Source of the DNA: Bolinopsis microptera
Taxonomy: Eukaryota; Ctenophora; Tentaculata; Lobata; Bolinopsidae
Reading direction: 5' to 3'
DNA length: 64,000 bases
NCBI RefSeq assembly: GCF_026151205.1
Contig: NC_087084.1
Coordinates: 1,650,312-1,714,311, forward strand
Below the pieces are notes generated by a model. The model had not been told where the DNA came from. It saw only the letters and a program-made list of their open reading frames with translations, and did not search any database. A program made the translations under genes and the position numbers. Positions 51,301 through 63,300 of this stretch are shown piece by piece (position 1 is the stretch's first letter; every line of letters starts with the position of its first letter).

Positions 51301-54300
51301 CCCCCTCCCCCTCTTCCTACACCCCTGGTACGCATGATAAGGTCCCCCCTCTTCCTACACCCCTGGTACGCATGATAAACAAGTTTACTGAAGAGAAGTT
51401 TAAAGTAAAAAACCTATTCCTTAAATAAACTAACCGCTCCATCACAAGTCCCATCAATACTGACAAGACTGCCGTGAGTAGGGGGACTAGGTGGGGCCTG
51501 ACACGTGATCCTCTCACAAGTGGGCGCTGTCTCGTTCCACATCCCTCTAGTACAGTCCCCAGGGTCCGGTACACACTTCCTTCTCTCACAGAGACACTCT
51601 GAGTCGTGACTGAAGGTGTAGCACCTGTCACATCTGTAACGCGCCATGTCCCCACACCCTCGTCCCGTTGTGTCTACTTGTCCGTGCTCTATTTCCGGAG
51701 CCTCCTCACATTGTCTCACTGAACATATTAAGTGGTGTTGTTAGATCTTTAGATAAGTGATAGTTGACCAATAGTTAGTCGGTTGTAAATCAACTAAATT
51801 ATTGTGGTATATTCACTATATGAGATAAGAGAAGAGAGCCATTTTAGGACGCGAGGAGAGTTAGGACTCGACGGACTACATTAAATCAATTCCCTCCTTA
51901 ACGTCCTCAATAAATGTAATAGACTGGACTACAATCTGTAGTGTACAATAGTTATAAACTATTGTGAAAATATTTTGTAACTATGACACACTCATAGTGA
52001 TCAACTTCTAAGTCTAACTCCTCCAATGTTTTCAATGACTTACAGTTCATTTTAGGCTCTTTTGTTGTCCAAGACCAAGATTTATCGTAGTTACATTGCG
52101 CTTCCATGATTCCATCCGTCGACTGAAAGACATCATTATTATAAAACAGGATCTTACCGACAAAAATGATTCATAAAAATACCTTAATGCAGTAAACTGT
52201 ACCCTTGAAACAGATTTTCCCAACATTTGTCGCATGCAGCTATATCTTTGATTTCGTATAATTCATGTATAATTAGCAAGCCCTGAAAGACAAGGCTTGC
52301 TAATTATCAAGTCATATAATATCTGAATTGCTATCTACAAATTATTGCTTTATTACATATCAAAAATGATTGTTCCAATTCGCTAAATTTGCTTTTCCCC
52401 CTAAACTAAAATCAAATAATATTATATATTAACAAATTAAGCTAATTTATGATTCAAGAATTAATAAAGAAACCATTGTCTCTTCAGCACATGACTCCTC
52501 GTAGTAGCACTCATCACACTCAAGCTCCTTCTTGAAGTTGCATTTATTCTCTCCTGCTTTGTAGGTACAGTGTGGTACAGCTGGCGGGGTGGCGCACCTC
52601 GACCCTGATAATTAATTAGTTTTTAGTTATTTTCAACTGTATTTTGATTCATTTTTTAAATACTTATTGCTTTGATGGGTTTTCTTCCTTCGATTTACTC
52701 GTATACCTTTTTAAGAGTTTCATTTATCAGGATATCCCAAAAATTATTATTTAAATTTCCAACTAAAATGAAGATACAGTTTTACTGAGGTATTTATTGG
52801 TGTGCTAACTAATTAATTAATTATAAAGAAAAAAATGAAAAAATACATGTTAAGAAAAAAGAAAAAAATATATATATATAAAAAAGTATCTCTTACTGTG
52901 GCAAGTAGGGAGGTGATGTGACCAGGTCTTGTTTGTCTGGCACGTGTGAATCTGGGACCTTGAACCGTCAGGGAGCTCATAACACTCGTCACATGTCACC
53001 TCCACCTGACCGTTCAGTTATATCAAGGAGAGGGAAATGAGTATAAATAAAACAATAATATTATTTTTTAAATTGTTTATTGGATAGTGAAACAACAGTC
53101 TAGCCTAGTCTCTTTGCTCCCAATATTATCATTTTTTTATTTATTTTGTATCTACCTTCCTATACTTTTAACATCATATCACACTTCCCCTCACACATTA
53201 ATGACCATATCAGACCTGTATCTAATGTATCTGGAATTTGACGTATTGAAATACCACTTTTGACTCTATATCCACAGTTATTCACCATGGATTTGTTTGT
53301 TATTAAATAGTTTTTCATAAATTTTTGAATTTAGATTAATTCGATGTAATGGGTCCAAGTTACTGCGGACATAGTTCACTATGTGTTTACCGTGTTTGGG
53401 TGCCAATCATATTTTACAGATGGGGCGACATTTTGAACGATTCTACTTTATATTCATCTATTGCTGTACTCTGTAAAATTTGAAAAGTATTTAATAACAA
53501 AAAATAATATAAAACGCTCTTTGAACAGTACTCACAGTGCTCTGACAATGAGCAGGGTTATCTAGACTGTACTCTTGAGGGGAGGTGTATTGAAGGTGCA
53601 TGGTCTCATCTATATCTCTGTAGGGGCAAGTCTTTACTGAAACGCATTGTGGTGGTCAGACCTTGTGTAGTTAGCAATTTAAATTTAAAACATCAAATTC
53701 GAGTTCATTTAAATGCAATGTTGCTGTGTATAATGTTTAACATTGATTTGTTTGTAATATATAAGTGATTTGCTTATTAACTTAAACTACTCACACGTGC
53801 AGGACTTGTCTCTGTTAGTCCACTCTCCTATCTCTCCTATATCTGACTGTTTCTTAACACACTGTTTTACGGGCGGGTTCTTTATTCCGTCCACTACTGC
53901 TCCATCCTGCAAATATATGCAAATATTTGACAATATGCACTATGCAGATATGCAAATATGCAAATATGCAAATATGCAAATATACAAATATACAAATATG
54001 CAAATATGCAAATATGCAAATATACCCTGCTTAGTTTCGGGATCAATATTTTATTAGGTCCCCTATATTGATGTCTTCACTAGTGAACTAACTAACCTCA
54101 TCGTTGTACTCAAAGCAAGGTCCGCAGATAGGATCTATCTCCTGACACACATAGTCTCTGTCACATGTGGCAAAGTTCTCTTTAACAGTCATCTCACCCA
54201 GTTCCTGTAGAACCGTTCTGGTCCCCTTTCTGTAAACCAACTGTGTACTCTTCTCCTCAGTTATTGGGTCCACCGGCTCCTCCAGGTGCTCGCAACAGAT

Positions 54301-57300
54301 AGCTGCGGTGTTGTCAACATGTTACCATATTAGGGCATCACGTGGTACAACATACACTACTTGCCTTGAAGTTTTAATTCTGTTCTACATTAGAATCTGC
54401 AATAAGTCTCAAATACATAATGAATAATTTCCCTAAACTTATGACCTCCCCCCGCCCTTACTACTCACGTTCACAGACAGGAGGGTTGGAGCTCCAGCCA
54501 GCAGTCCCCGTGTTGGTGTTTTGGTTACAAGTCAGAGTCTCACTTCCAACCAGTCTGTAGCAGGGATCACACTCGTATCGTACTGTACCTGTTAGGAGAC
54601 GTTGTTAGTCTACACATCATCTACATATGAACAGATACAAAGAGGAAGGGAAACTAAAAGTTAAAAATAAATAGACTAATATGAATCAGCGGATGATAAT
54701 TAATTAGCGGATAATTAGCGGATAATAGTTAATTCTCACCGCAAGTGCAAGCAGACTCCGGTTCCACTGTTTTAAAACTTCCGTTATCAATAGTGACAGG
54801 CTCGGAGCAGGTGATGGGGACGCACTTTGGAAGGTCCTTGTCCCAGAACTTAGTGGGAAGACATTGCAGGGTGTCTGTTATAACATCGGCACTGATCTTG
54901 TGACAGCAGTCACATTCCACATCTATCTGTGGAGATGTGTTGAAAGATAAAGATGTTGAGACAAAGAGACAAGAGTATCCAGATGTTTGAAGCAGCAGTG
55001 CGTTTAGAACAAAATGTTAAAGTGAGATGGACTTACAGGCTAAATATCTAAAAGTGAGATGAACTTACAGGCTAAATATTTAAAAGTGAGATGGACTTAC
55101 AGGCTAAATATCTAAAAGTGAGATGAACTTACAGGCTAAATATTTAAAAGTGAGATGGACTTACAGGCTAAATATCTAAAAGTGAGATGGACTTACAGGC
55201 TAAATATCTAAAAGTGAGATGAACTTACAGGCTAAATATTTAAAAGTGAGATGGACTTACAGGCTAAATATCTAAAAGTGAGATGAACTTACAGGCTAAA
55301 TATCTAAAAGTGAGATGAACTTACAGGCTAAATATCTAAAAGTGAGATGAACTTACAGGCTAAATATCTAAAAGTGAGATGGACTCAGAAACCAAAAATA
55401 TAAAAGTGAGATGGACTTACAGTTTGGTTGCACTTCTTTGTACTGTGTACTACAGTGTAGTGAAGGTTGTTTTCAGCTGGGATCTCAGGAACGTTACAAT
55501 CTTTTCCTGTTTAAAGTTTAGGTTAATTCTAATCAAGTCATGATTCTGATCAACGTTCTGTATTAAATGTTAGTGAGGATAGGTCATCGTAAACTGTAAT
55601 ATTTTAAAGTTTATCTTGTTTTACTCAGCAACTAAAACAATAGTGTATATTACACATATATATAATATGTTTATTGTGTAAGTAAAGTGTAAGTAAGTGT
55701 ATCTTATTTTACCTTTTGCTACTAAAGCAAATTAAACAATAAAATACTCACTGGTACACATTCTGTCGGTGTTGGTCCAGTAACCTTCCTTACTGTTACC
55801 CTTCTTGACACACTTCCTCGTGGGTGCAGAGTCGGACTGAAAACATACCAAGTTACTTTGTTACTACTAGTTAATGTAACATAACAAGTTAATGTACTTG
55901 TTTTAAACAATCAATGTTTTTGAAGTTTTCAACGTTCTTTACAATTCTGGTTTAGTTTGGATCCAGTTTCTTTTCGAGAGTATTCCTTTTAATGAGTTTA
56001 TTAAACCTCAAACAAAACTAAAGGTTGGAAAGTAAAGCAGCCGTTATGAAACAAGTAAAACAAGTAGCGTACTACTACTGCTATAAGTAGCTAATTATCA
56101 GTAACCTACCACATCCCCCTCTGTTCTGTACTCATAGCACTCGTCACACTCAGCTGCTACCTCCTGGCACACGTAGTTGTCTCCACAACCTGCCGGGTTA
56201 GCGCCGTGTGTGTAACGTACCCCCGTAGATATTACCTGCAGGTTTAAATCTTAATACTTTATAAAGTGTGTGTATAAATACGCTATAACTAATTAACTAT
56301 ATATAACTAATAATTTGAGGATGTTTGAGGGTGGGATCTGCAACAATACTTGTAATTGTATGACGGGATCAAAACGGGATCAAAACGGGATCAATACAAT
56401 TTTACACAAGAATACAATACTTGTATAGATTGGCGATTTTTATAATTCTGGTCGTTTCATTGTTTCCTTCGTTCATTAAAATTATTGAAATATTTGTAAA
56501 GGAGTAAATGTGACCTGGTAGTGTGGTTACTTACTCCTTTATAAGTAAGATTATTACCTGGTAGTGTGGTTACGTACTCCTTTATAAATATTGTTATTAC
56601 CTGGTAGTCCTCATCCTCGCTGGGTACGGGTAGTAGTGCTGGGCAGCAAATAGCTGAAACGGAATATCAGTCAGCTATGTGTAATCATAGTTTATTGTTA
56701 TAAATTTGTTGAATTTATAACAATAAACAATAAATTCAATTTTTTGTTTTATTCTAAACATTTCTTGTTTCATTGAATAATAAAATCAAAATATTTTAAA
56801 ATTAAATGTTAACCATATGCACATTTTGCAAAACTGATAAAATGATAAAACGTACGTTGACAAGAGGGCGGGGTGTTACATTTTACAAAACTGATAAAAT
56901 GATAAAACGTACGTTGACAGGATGGAGGGGTGTTGACCCAGCTCGTGAGACTGAACTCCAAATCAGGCTGAGTACAGATCACCTCCTCGTTGCCTACTAG
57001 TTCTGTGCACTCGTTACAAGTGTACTTTAACTGCGGAGATCAGGTGCCTGTCACTATTTGGTGGCCCATGTAATGACAGTAACAGGTTTTTTTTTCGAAC
57101 AAAAATAATTATTTTGTCATTATTTTCAAAATTGTTTGTTTAAATTATTTTCTCAAATATTACCTTTCCACCGCAGGATAAAGCTTCCTTAGTAACTGTG
57201 GCGTTAGTGACAACAGGGATCTCATCGTCCGCACATGCCATTACTGAAATTATGACCTGATTAGAAAATTTAAATTCGAGTTATATTTAATATATGATAC

Positions 57301-60300
57301 ACAAATTCAAAATCACACCATAAAAACATTGTTTTAAGGCTGACATATAATCAAATTATCTGGACATTGATCAACATGTTTAATAATTGTCATAAACAAT
57401 TTGAGCAATTTGAGGAATACTCAAGTAAGGTAATGTTGCCATGGTTACATGACCATTATAAGGTACTCACTTTGACAGACTGGAGGTAGTCCACTCCACT
57501 GGCCCTTAGGGTCTTTCTTAATGTCTTTAGGAACACAAGATCTCTCCAGGTCTCCACTCACGTGTCTGTAGCACTTGTCACACTCCCATCTGAAGTGTGT
57601 GAGTGTCAGTAATTTAATATATAAGTATATACATTCCCATCTGAACAGTAACATATTATAGAGTGGCGTTTATTACATAGTGAGGTAGTTTATTACTAGC
57701 AGGAACCCGTATAACCCTATTTTTTCATGCTGATTTGGAGGACATTAAAGCATTTGACCCATTCAAAAAAAGGTTCAGTAATTTATTATAGAGTGATGTT
57801 GAGGAGATAAGGATGACTGAACTCTGCTTAATCTAATGTAAATCCAATTAGAAAGGAGGTAAAGAAAGTGGTTGAACATAATAAACAGATCAAGAGAAAC
57901 TGAAGAAAGTGAACAGGTAAAAACACTTTACCTGAGTGTGTTAGGTTGTGTTACCTGAGTGAAGAAAGTGAACAGGTAAAAACACTCTACCTGAGTGTGT
58001 TAGGTTGTGTTACCTGAGTGAAGAAAGTGAACAGGTAAAACACTTTACCTGAGTGTGTTAGGTAGTGTTACCTGAGTGAAGAAAGTGAACAGGTAAAAAC
58101 ACTCTACCTGAGTGTGTTAGGTTGTGTTACCTGAGTGAAGAAAGTGAACAGGTAAAACACTTTACCTGAGTGTGTTAGGTTGTGTTACCTGAGTGAAGAA
58201 AGTGAACAGGTAAAAACACTCTACCTGAGTGTGTTAGGTTGTGTTACCTGAGTGAAGAAAGTGAACAGGTAAAACACTCTACCTGAGTGTGTTAGGTAGT
58301 GTTACCTGAGTGAAGAAAGTGAACAGGTAAAAACACTTTACCTGAGTGTGTTAGGTTGTGTTACCTGAGTGAAGAAAGTGAACAGGTAAAACACTTTACC
58401 TTAATGTGGTGGTGCAGTTGTACTCGTGGTCGTCGTTCACTAGATAAGCGTTAGAGACTGGCTCAGGAGCATCACATGTCATGTCTGGAAACGATACAGC
58501 ATGTTACCGTGGTTACAATATCACACACCACTTGGTACCAGTAAAAGTCCCATTATTTTAAACGCAGTGATTGTGGGTGCGCACTAAAGAATTCACCAGA
58601 CTATTTTCCTATAATCTAACAAGCTAACAGAACCATCAGTTACAGAGTGTTTCACATGAAATGTGTCTATTTTAAATTTGTTGAAAATACAGTAAGTTCT
58701 TACAAATGCAGCTAGGAGTGTGTGACAAATACTGCAAGTTCTTACAAATGCAGCTAGGGATGTGTGACTTACAAGTGCAGCTAGGGATGCAACTTATAAA
58801 TGCAGCTAGGGATGTGTGACGATGAAATAATGTAAGTTCTTACAAATGCAGCTAGGGATGTGTGACGATGAAATAAAGTAAGTTCTTACAAATGCAGCTA
58901 GGGATGTGTGAGGATGATATGTTCCACGTTCCATCACTCTGACACATCAACCTGTCTTTGTCACATACGTGATAACAATCTTTAGATACTGCCTGAGTAG
59001 AGGGAGGTTGTAAATATTCTACTAATTTAATGTAAATATTGTTAAAAAGGATTTTTAATAGCTATAAGATATATTGAATAGTAAAGCTATAAGATATATT
59101 TAAGAGAGTGAATAACATTCTATTCAAAGAACAGCGATGTCACTGTTAAAAGAGTAAATAACTTACCTCTACGTCCATTATATCACCACAGTAGAATGTG
59201 TCATCTCCAGAAACCCTCTTTCCGTCTACTGAACTCTCAAACTGGCAACCACCTGGTTATATATTGATTACTGTTTTAAACAACAACAAAAGATCCGAAA
59301 TTTTGTAAGAGTGTCCTTCAGTACACACTTATTTAAGTTAAATTATTATTGTTTCGTGTATAATTTCTGGGGTTAACTTCAGCTCAATATAATGACTTTT
59401 GAGTCTTATCTCACCATTATGAGTCTTATGAGGTGGTCCTAATTCACACAATATCAGGTTTCCTCTCAACCATAATACCAATCTCCTTACCTGGCCACTC
59501 TACATCATAGTTATATTTCCTCTTAACCATAATACCAATCTCCTTACCTGGCCACTCTACATCATAGTTATATTTCCTCTTAACCATAATACCAATCTCC
59601 TTACCTGGCCACTCTACATCATAGTTATATTTCCTCTTAACCATAATACCAATCTCCTTACCTGGCCACTCTACATCATAGTTATATTTCCTCTTAACCA
59701 TAATACCAATCTCCTTACCTGGCCACTCTACATCATAGTTGTATCTCCTAGAGAACTCCGGTTGTCTCCATGGACACGTCTTCCTAGAGCAGGTTGGTAT
59801 CTCGTGATCCCATTCACCAGAACCGTCACATGACAACGTGGCCTCTCCGTTCATTTCATAACATCCTGGGATAACTTTAATTTACATTACTTACCCAGAT
59901 AACCAATGGAATTGCTTAGCATTACTGAACTAAATTGCATGCTACATTTCAAATGTATAGAAATATAAAGAGATAATGTTAAACTAGATCCCCTTACCAT
60001 CATCGCACTCCAAAGTCACAACACAGTTACACTTGAAGAGATAATGTTAAACTAGATCCCCTTACCATCATCACACTCCAAAGTCACAACACAGTTACAC
60101 TTGAAGTATAAAGAGATAATGTTAAACTAGATCCCCTTACCATCATCACACTACAAAGTCACAACACAGTTACACTTGAAGTATAAAGAGATAATGTTAA
60201 ACTAGATCCCCTTACCATCATCACACTACAAAGTCACAACACAGTTGCACTTACCATCATCGCACTCCAAAGTCACAACACAGTTACACTTGAAGAGATA

Positions 60301-63300
60301 ATGTTAAATTAGGGCCCTTACCATCATCGCACTCCAAAGTCACAACACAGTTACACTTGAAGTCATTGCTACAAGTCTCCTCCACAACCCGGATGTTATC
60401 CCTCAACACCAGCTCAGGGCACTCCATCTTCACACACGTTATCTCCACCCCGTCATACACACCGTCCACGTGGGATAAAGGACAGGTCTGGTTACTCGCT
60501 ACTTGTGTGCAACTTCTTGTGTTGTCTCCGCCTTCTTGTCTGTAACAGGTGTTGCAGGTTGCGGTTGAGGCTTCTCCGCATTGTAGTGCTCCTGGGGGAG
60601 GGTGAGGTATTAGGCTGGGCCCTGGGGTGGGTATTAGGCTGGAGGAGGGTGGGTATTAGGCTGGGCCCTGGGGTGGGTATTAGGCTGGGGGAGGGTGGGT
60701 ATTAGGCTGGAGGAGGGTGGGTATTAGGCTGGGGGGAGGGTAGGTATTAGACTGGGCCCTGGGGTGGGTATTAGGCTGGAGGAGGGTGGGTATTAGGCTG
60801 GAGGAGGGTGGGTATTAGGCTGGAGGAGGGTGGGTATTAGGCTGGAGGAGGGTGGGTATTAGGCTGGAGGAGGGTGGGTATTAGGCTGGAGGAGGGTGGG
60901 TATTAGGCTGGAGGAGGGTGGGTATTATGCTGGAGGAGGGTGGGTATTAGGCTGGAGGAGGGTGGGTATTAGGCTGGAGGAGGGTGGGTATTAGGCTGGG
61001 CCCTGGGGTGGGTATTAGGCTGGAGGAGGGTGGGTATTAGGCTGGAGGAGGGTGGGTATTAGGCTGGAGGAGGGTGGGTATTAGGCTGGAGGAGGGTGGG
61101 TATTAGGCTGGGCCCTGGGGTGGGTATTAGGCTGGAGGAGGGTGGGTATTAGGCTGGAGGAGGGTGGGTATTAGGCTGGGGGGAGGGTGGGTATTAGGCT
61201 GGGCCCTGGGGTGGGTATTAGGCTGGAGGAGGGTGGGTATTAGGCTGGAGGAGGGTGGGTATTAGGCTGGGGGGAGGGTGGGTATTAGGCTGGGCCCTGG
61301 GTGGGTATTAGGCTGGAGGAGGGTTGGTATTAGGCTGGGCCCTGGGGTGGGTATTAGGCTGGGGGAGGGTGGGTATTAGGCTGGAGGAGGGTGGGTATTA
61401 GGCTGGAGGAGGGTGGGTATTAGGCTGGAGGAGGGTGGGTATTAGGCTGGAGGAGGGTGGGTATTAGGCTGGGGGGAGGGTGGGTATTAGGCTGGAGGAG
61501 GGTGGGTATTAGGCTGGAGGAGGGTGGGTATTAGGCTGGAGGAGGGTGGGTATTAGGCTGGGGGGAGGGTGGGTATTAGGCTGGGCCCTGGGGTGGGTAT
61601 TAGGCTGGAGGAGGGTGGGTATTAGGCTGGAGGAGGGTGGGTATTAGGCTGGAGGAGGGTGGGTATTAGGCTGGGGGAGGGTGGGTATTAGGCTGGAGGA
61701 GGGTGGGTATTAGGCGGGGCCCTGGGGTGGGTATTAGGCTGGAGGAGGGTGGGTATTAGGCTGGAGGAGGGTGGGTATTAGGCTGGGCCCTGGGGTGGGT
61801 ATTAGGCTGGAGGAGGGTGGGTATTAGGCTGGAGGAGGGTGGGTATTAGGCTGGAGGAGGGTGGGTATTAGGCTGGAGGAGGGTGGGTATTAGGCTGGGG
61901 GAGGGTGGGTATTAGGCTGGGCCCTGGGGTGGGTATTAGGCTGGAGGAGGGTGGGTATTAGGCTGGAGGAGGGTGGGTATTAGGTTGGAGGAGGGTGGGT
62001 ATTAGGCTGGGGGAGGGTGGGTATTAGGCTGGAGGAGGGTGGGTATTAGGCTGGGCCCTGGGGTGGGTATTAGGCTGGAGGAGGGTGGGTATTAGGCTGG
62101 AGGAGGGTGGGTATTAGGCTGGAGGAGGGTGGGTATTAGGCTGGAGGAGGGTGGGTATTAGGCTGGGCCCTGGGGTGGGTATTAGGCTGGAGGAGGGTGG
62201 GTATTAGGCTGGGGGAGGGTGGGTATTAGGCTGGGCCCTGGGGTGGGTATTAGGCTGGAGGAGGGTGGGTATTAGGCTGGAGGAGGGTGGGTATTAGGCT
62301 GGGGGGAGGGTGGGTATTAGGCTGGGCCCTGGGGTGGGGGTGGGTATAAGGCTGGGGGGAGGGTGGGTATTAGGCTGGGGGGGGGGAAGAGGGTGGGGGA
62401 GGGTGCAGCGGAGGGTGTAAGGAATATTTAGAAATAGGTGGAACACTTGTTTATTACGTTTATTTTTTACGGAACCTCTAGGGCAAACAAACAAACAAAC
62501 AAACAAACAAACCCCACCTTTTTTGTTAGTGATGAGAGCGTTGGGAACGTTTCTCTGTCTGCACATGATAGGGGCACATTGTGGCTCGCTGTTGCTCCAC
62601 ACTGTGGCTGTTCCGTTCCATTTGCACGTGCGCTCGCACGTACTCGTGCATGGGAAACTGCAGCTGTTACATTGCACGTGCAGTGTGTCTCCGCACTCCA
62701 GGATTTCTCCTGATAGATATTAATATTTTTGGGTCATTTTATAAAACATCTATATTTGTGGGTACCGTAAAATTCATTAAGCTACATATTATTGTATTTG
62801 TTAAATATTCAGCCTGTATAGTGTATATTTCCGGTTGCATTTAATAGGAATATATTGTTCCTAATGTTCCTAATGTTCCTAATGTTCCTAATGTTCCTAA
62901 TGTTCCTAATGTTCCTAATGTTCCTAATGTTCCTAATGTTCCTAATGTTCCTAATGTTCCTAATGTTCCTGCTGTTGCGCCTACCTTGAGAAACCTCAGC
63001 ACCATTAAACAGATAGTTCCCATCCTCGTACGATGTAACAGCAGGACACTTCCTCTTCACACATGTTGGTAGCTCACCAGACCAGCTACCGTCTGGCTGG
63101 CAGGTTCTTGTAGCGTTACCTTCAATCTGGTGGAGTCTATGTTATTACCATGGTTACTGTGTTACTGTGGTTACCAGTAACTGTGTTACTGGCAGGTTCT
63201 TGTAGCGTTACCTTCAATCTGGTGGAGTCTGTGTTATTACCATGGTTACTGAGGTTACCAGTAACTGTGTTGCTGGACACCGGTTGGGAGGTGAGCGATG

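Noticed and set aside
62294..62500. Proline-rich continuation of the CCP exon 4 frame
   Set aside because: It is read-through into the CAAA run and the G-rich array; the donor at 62517 restores phase with exon 5.
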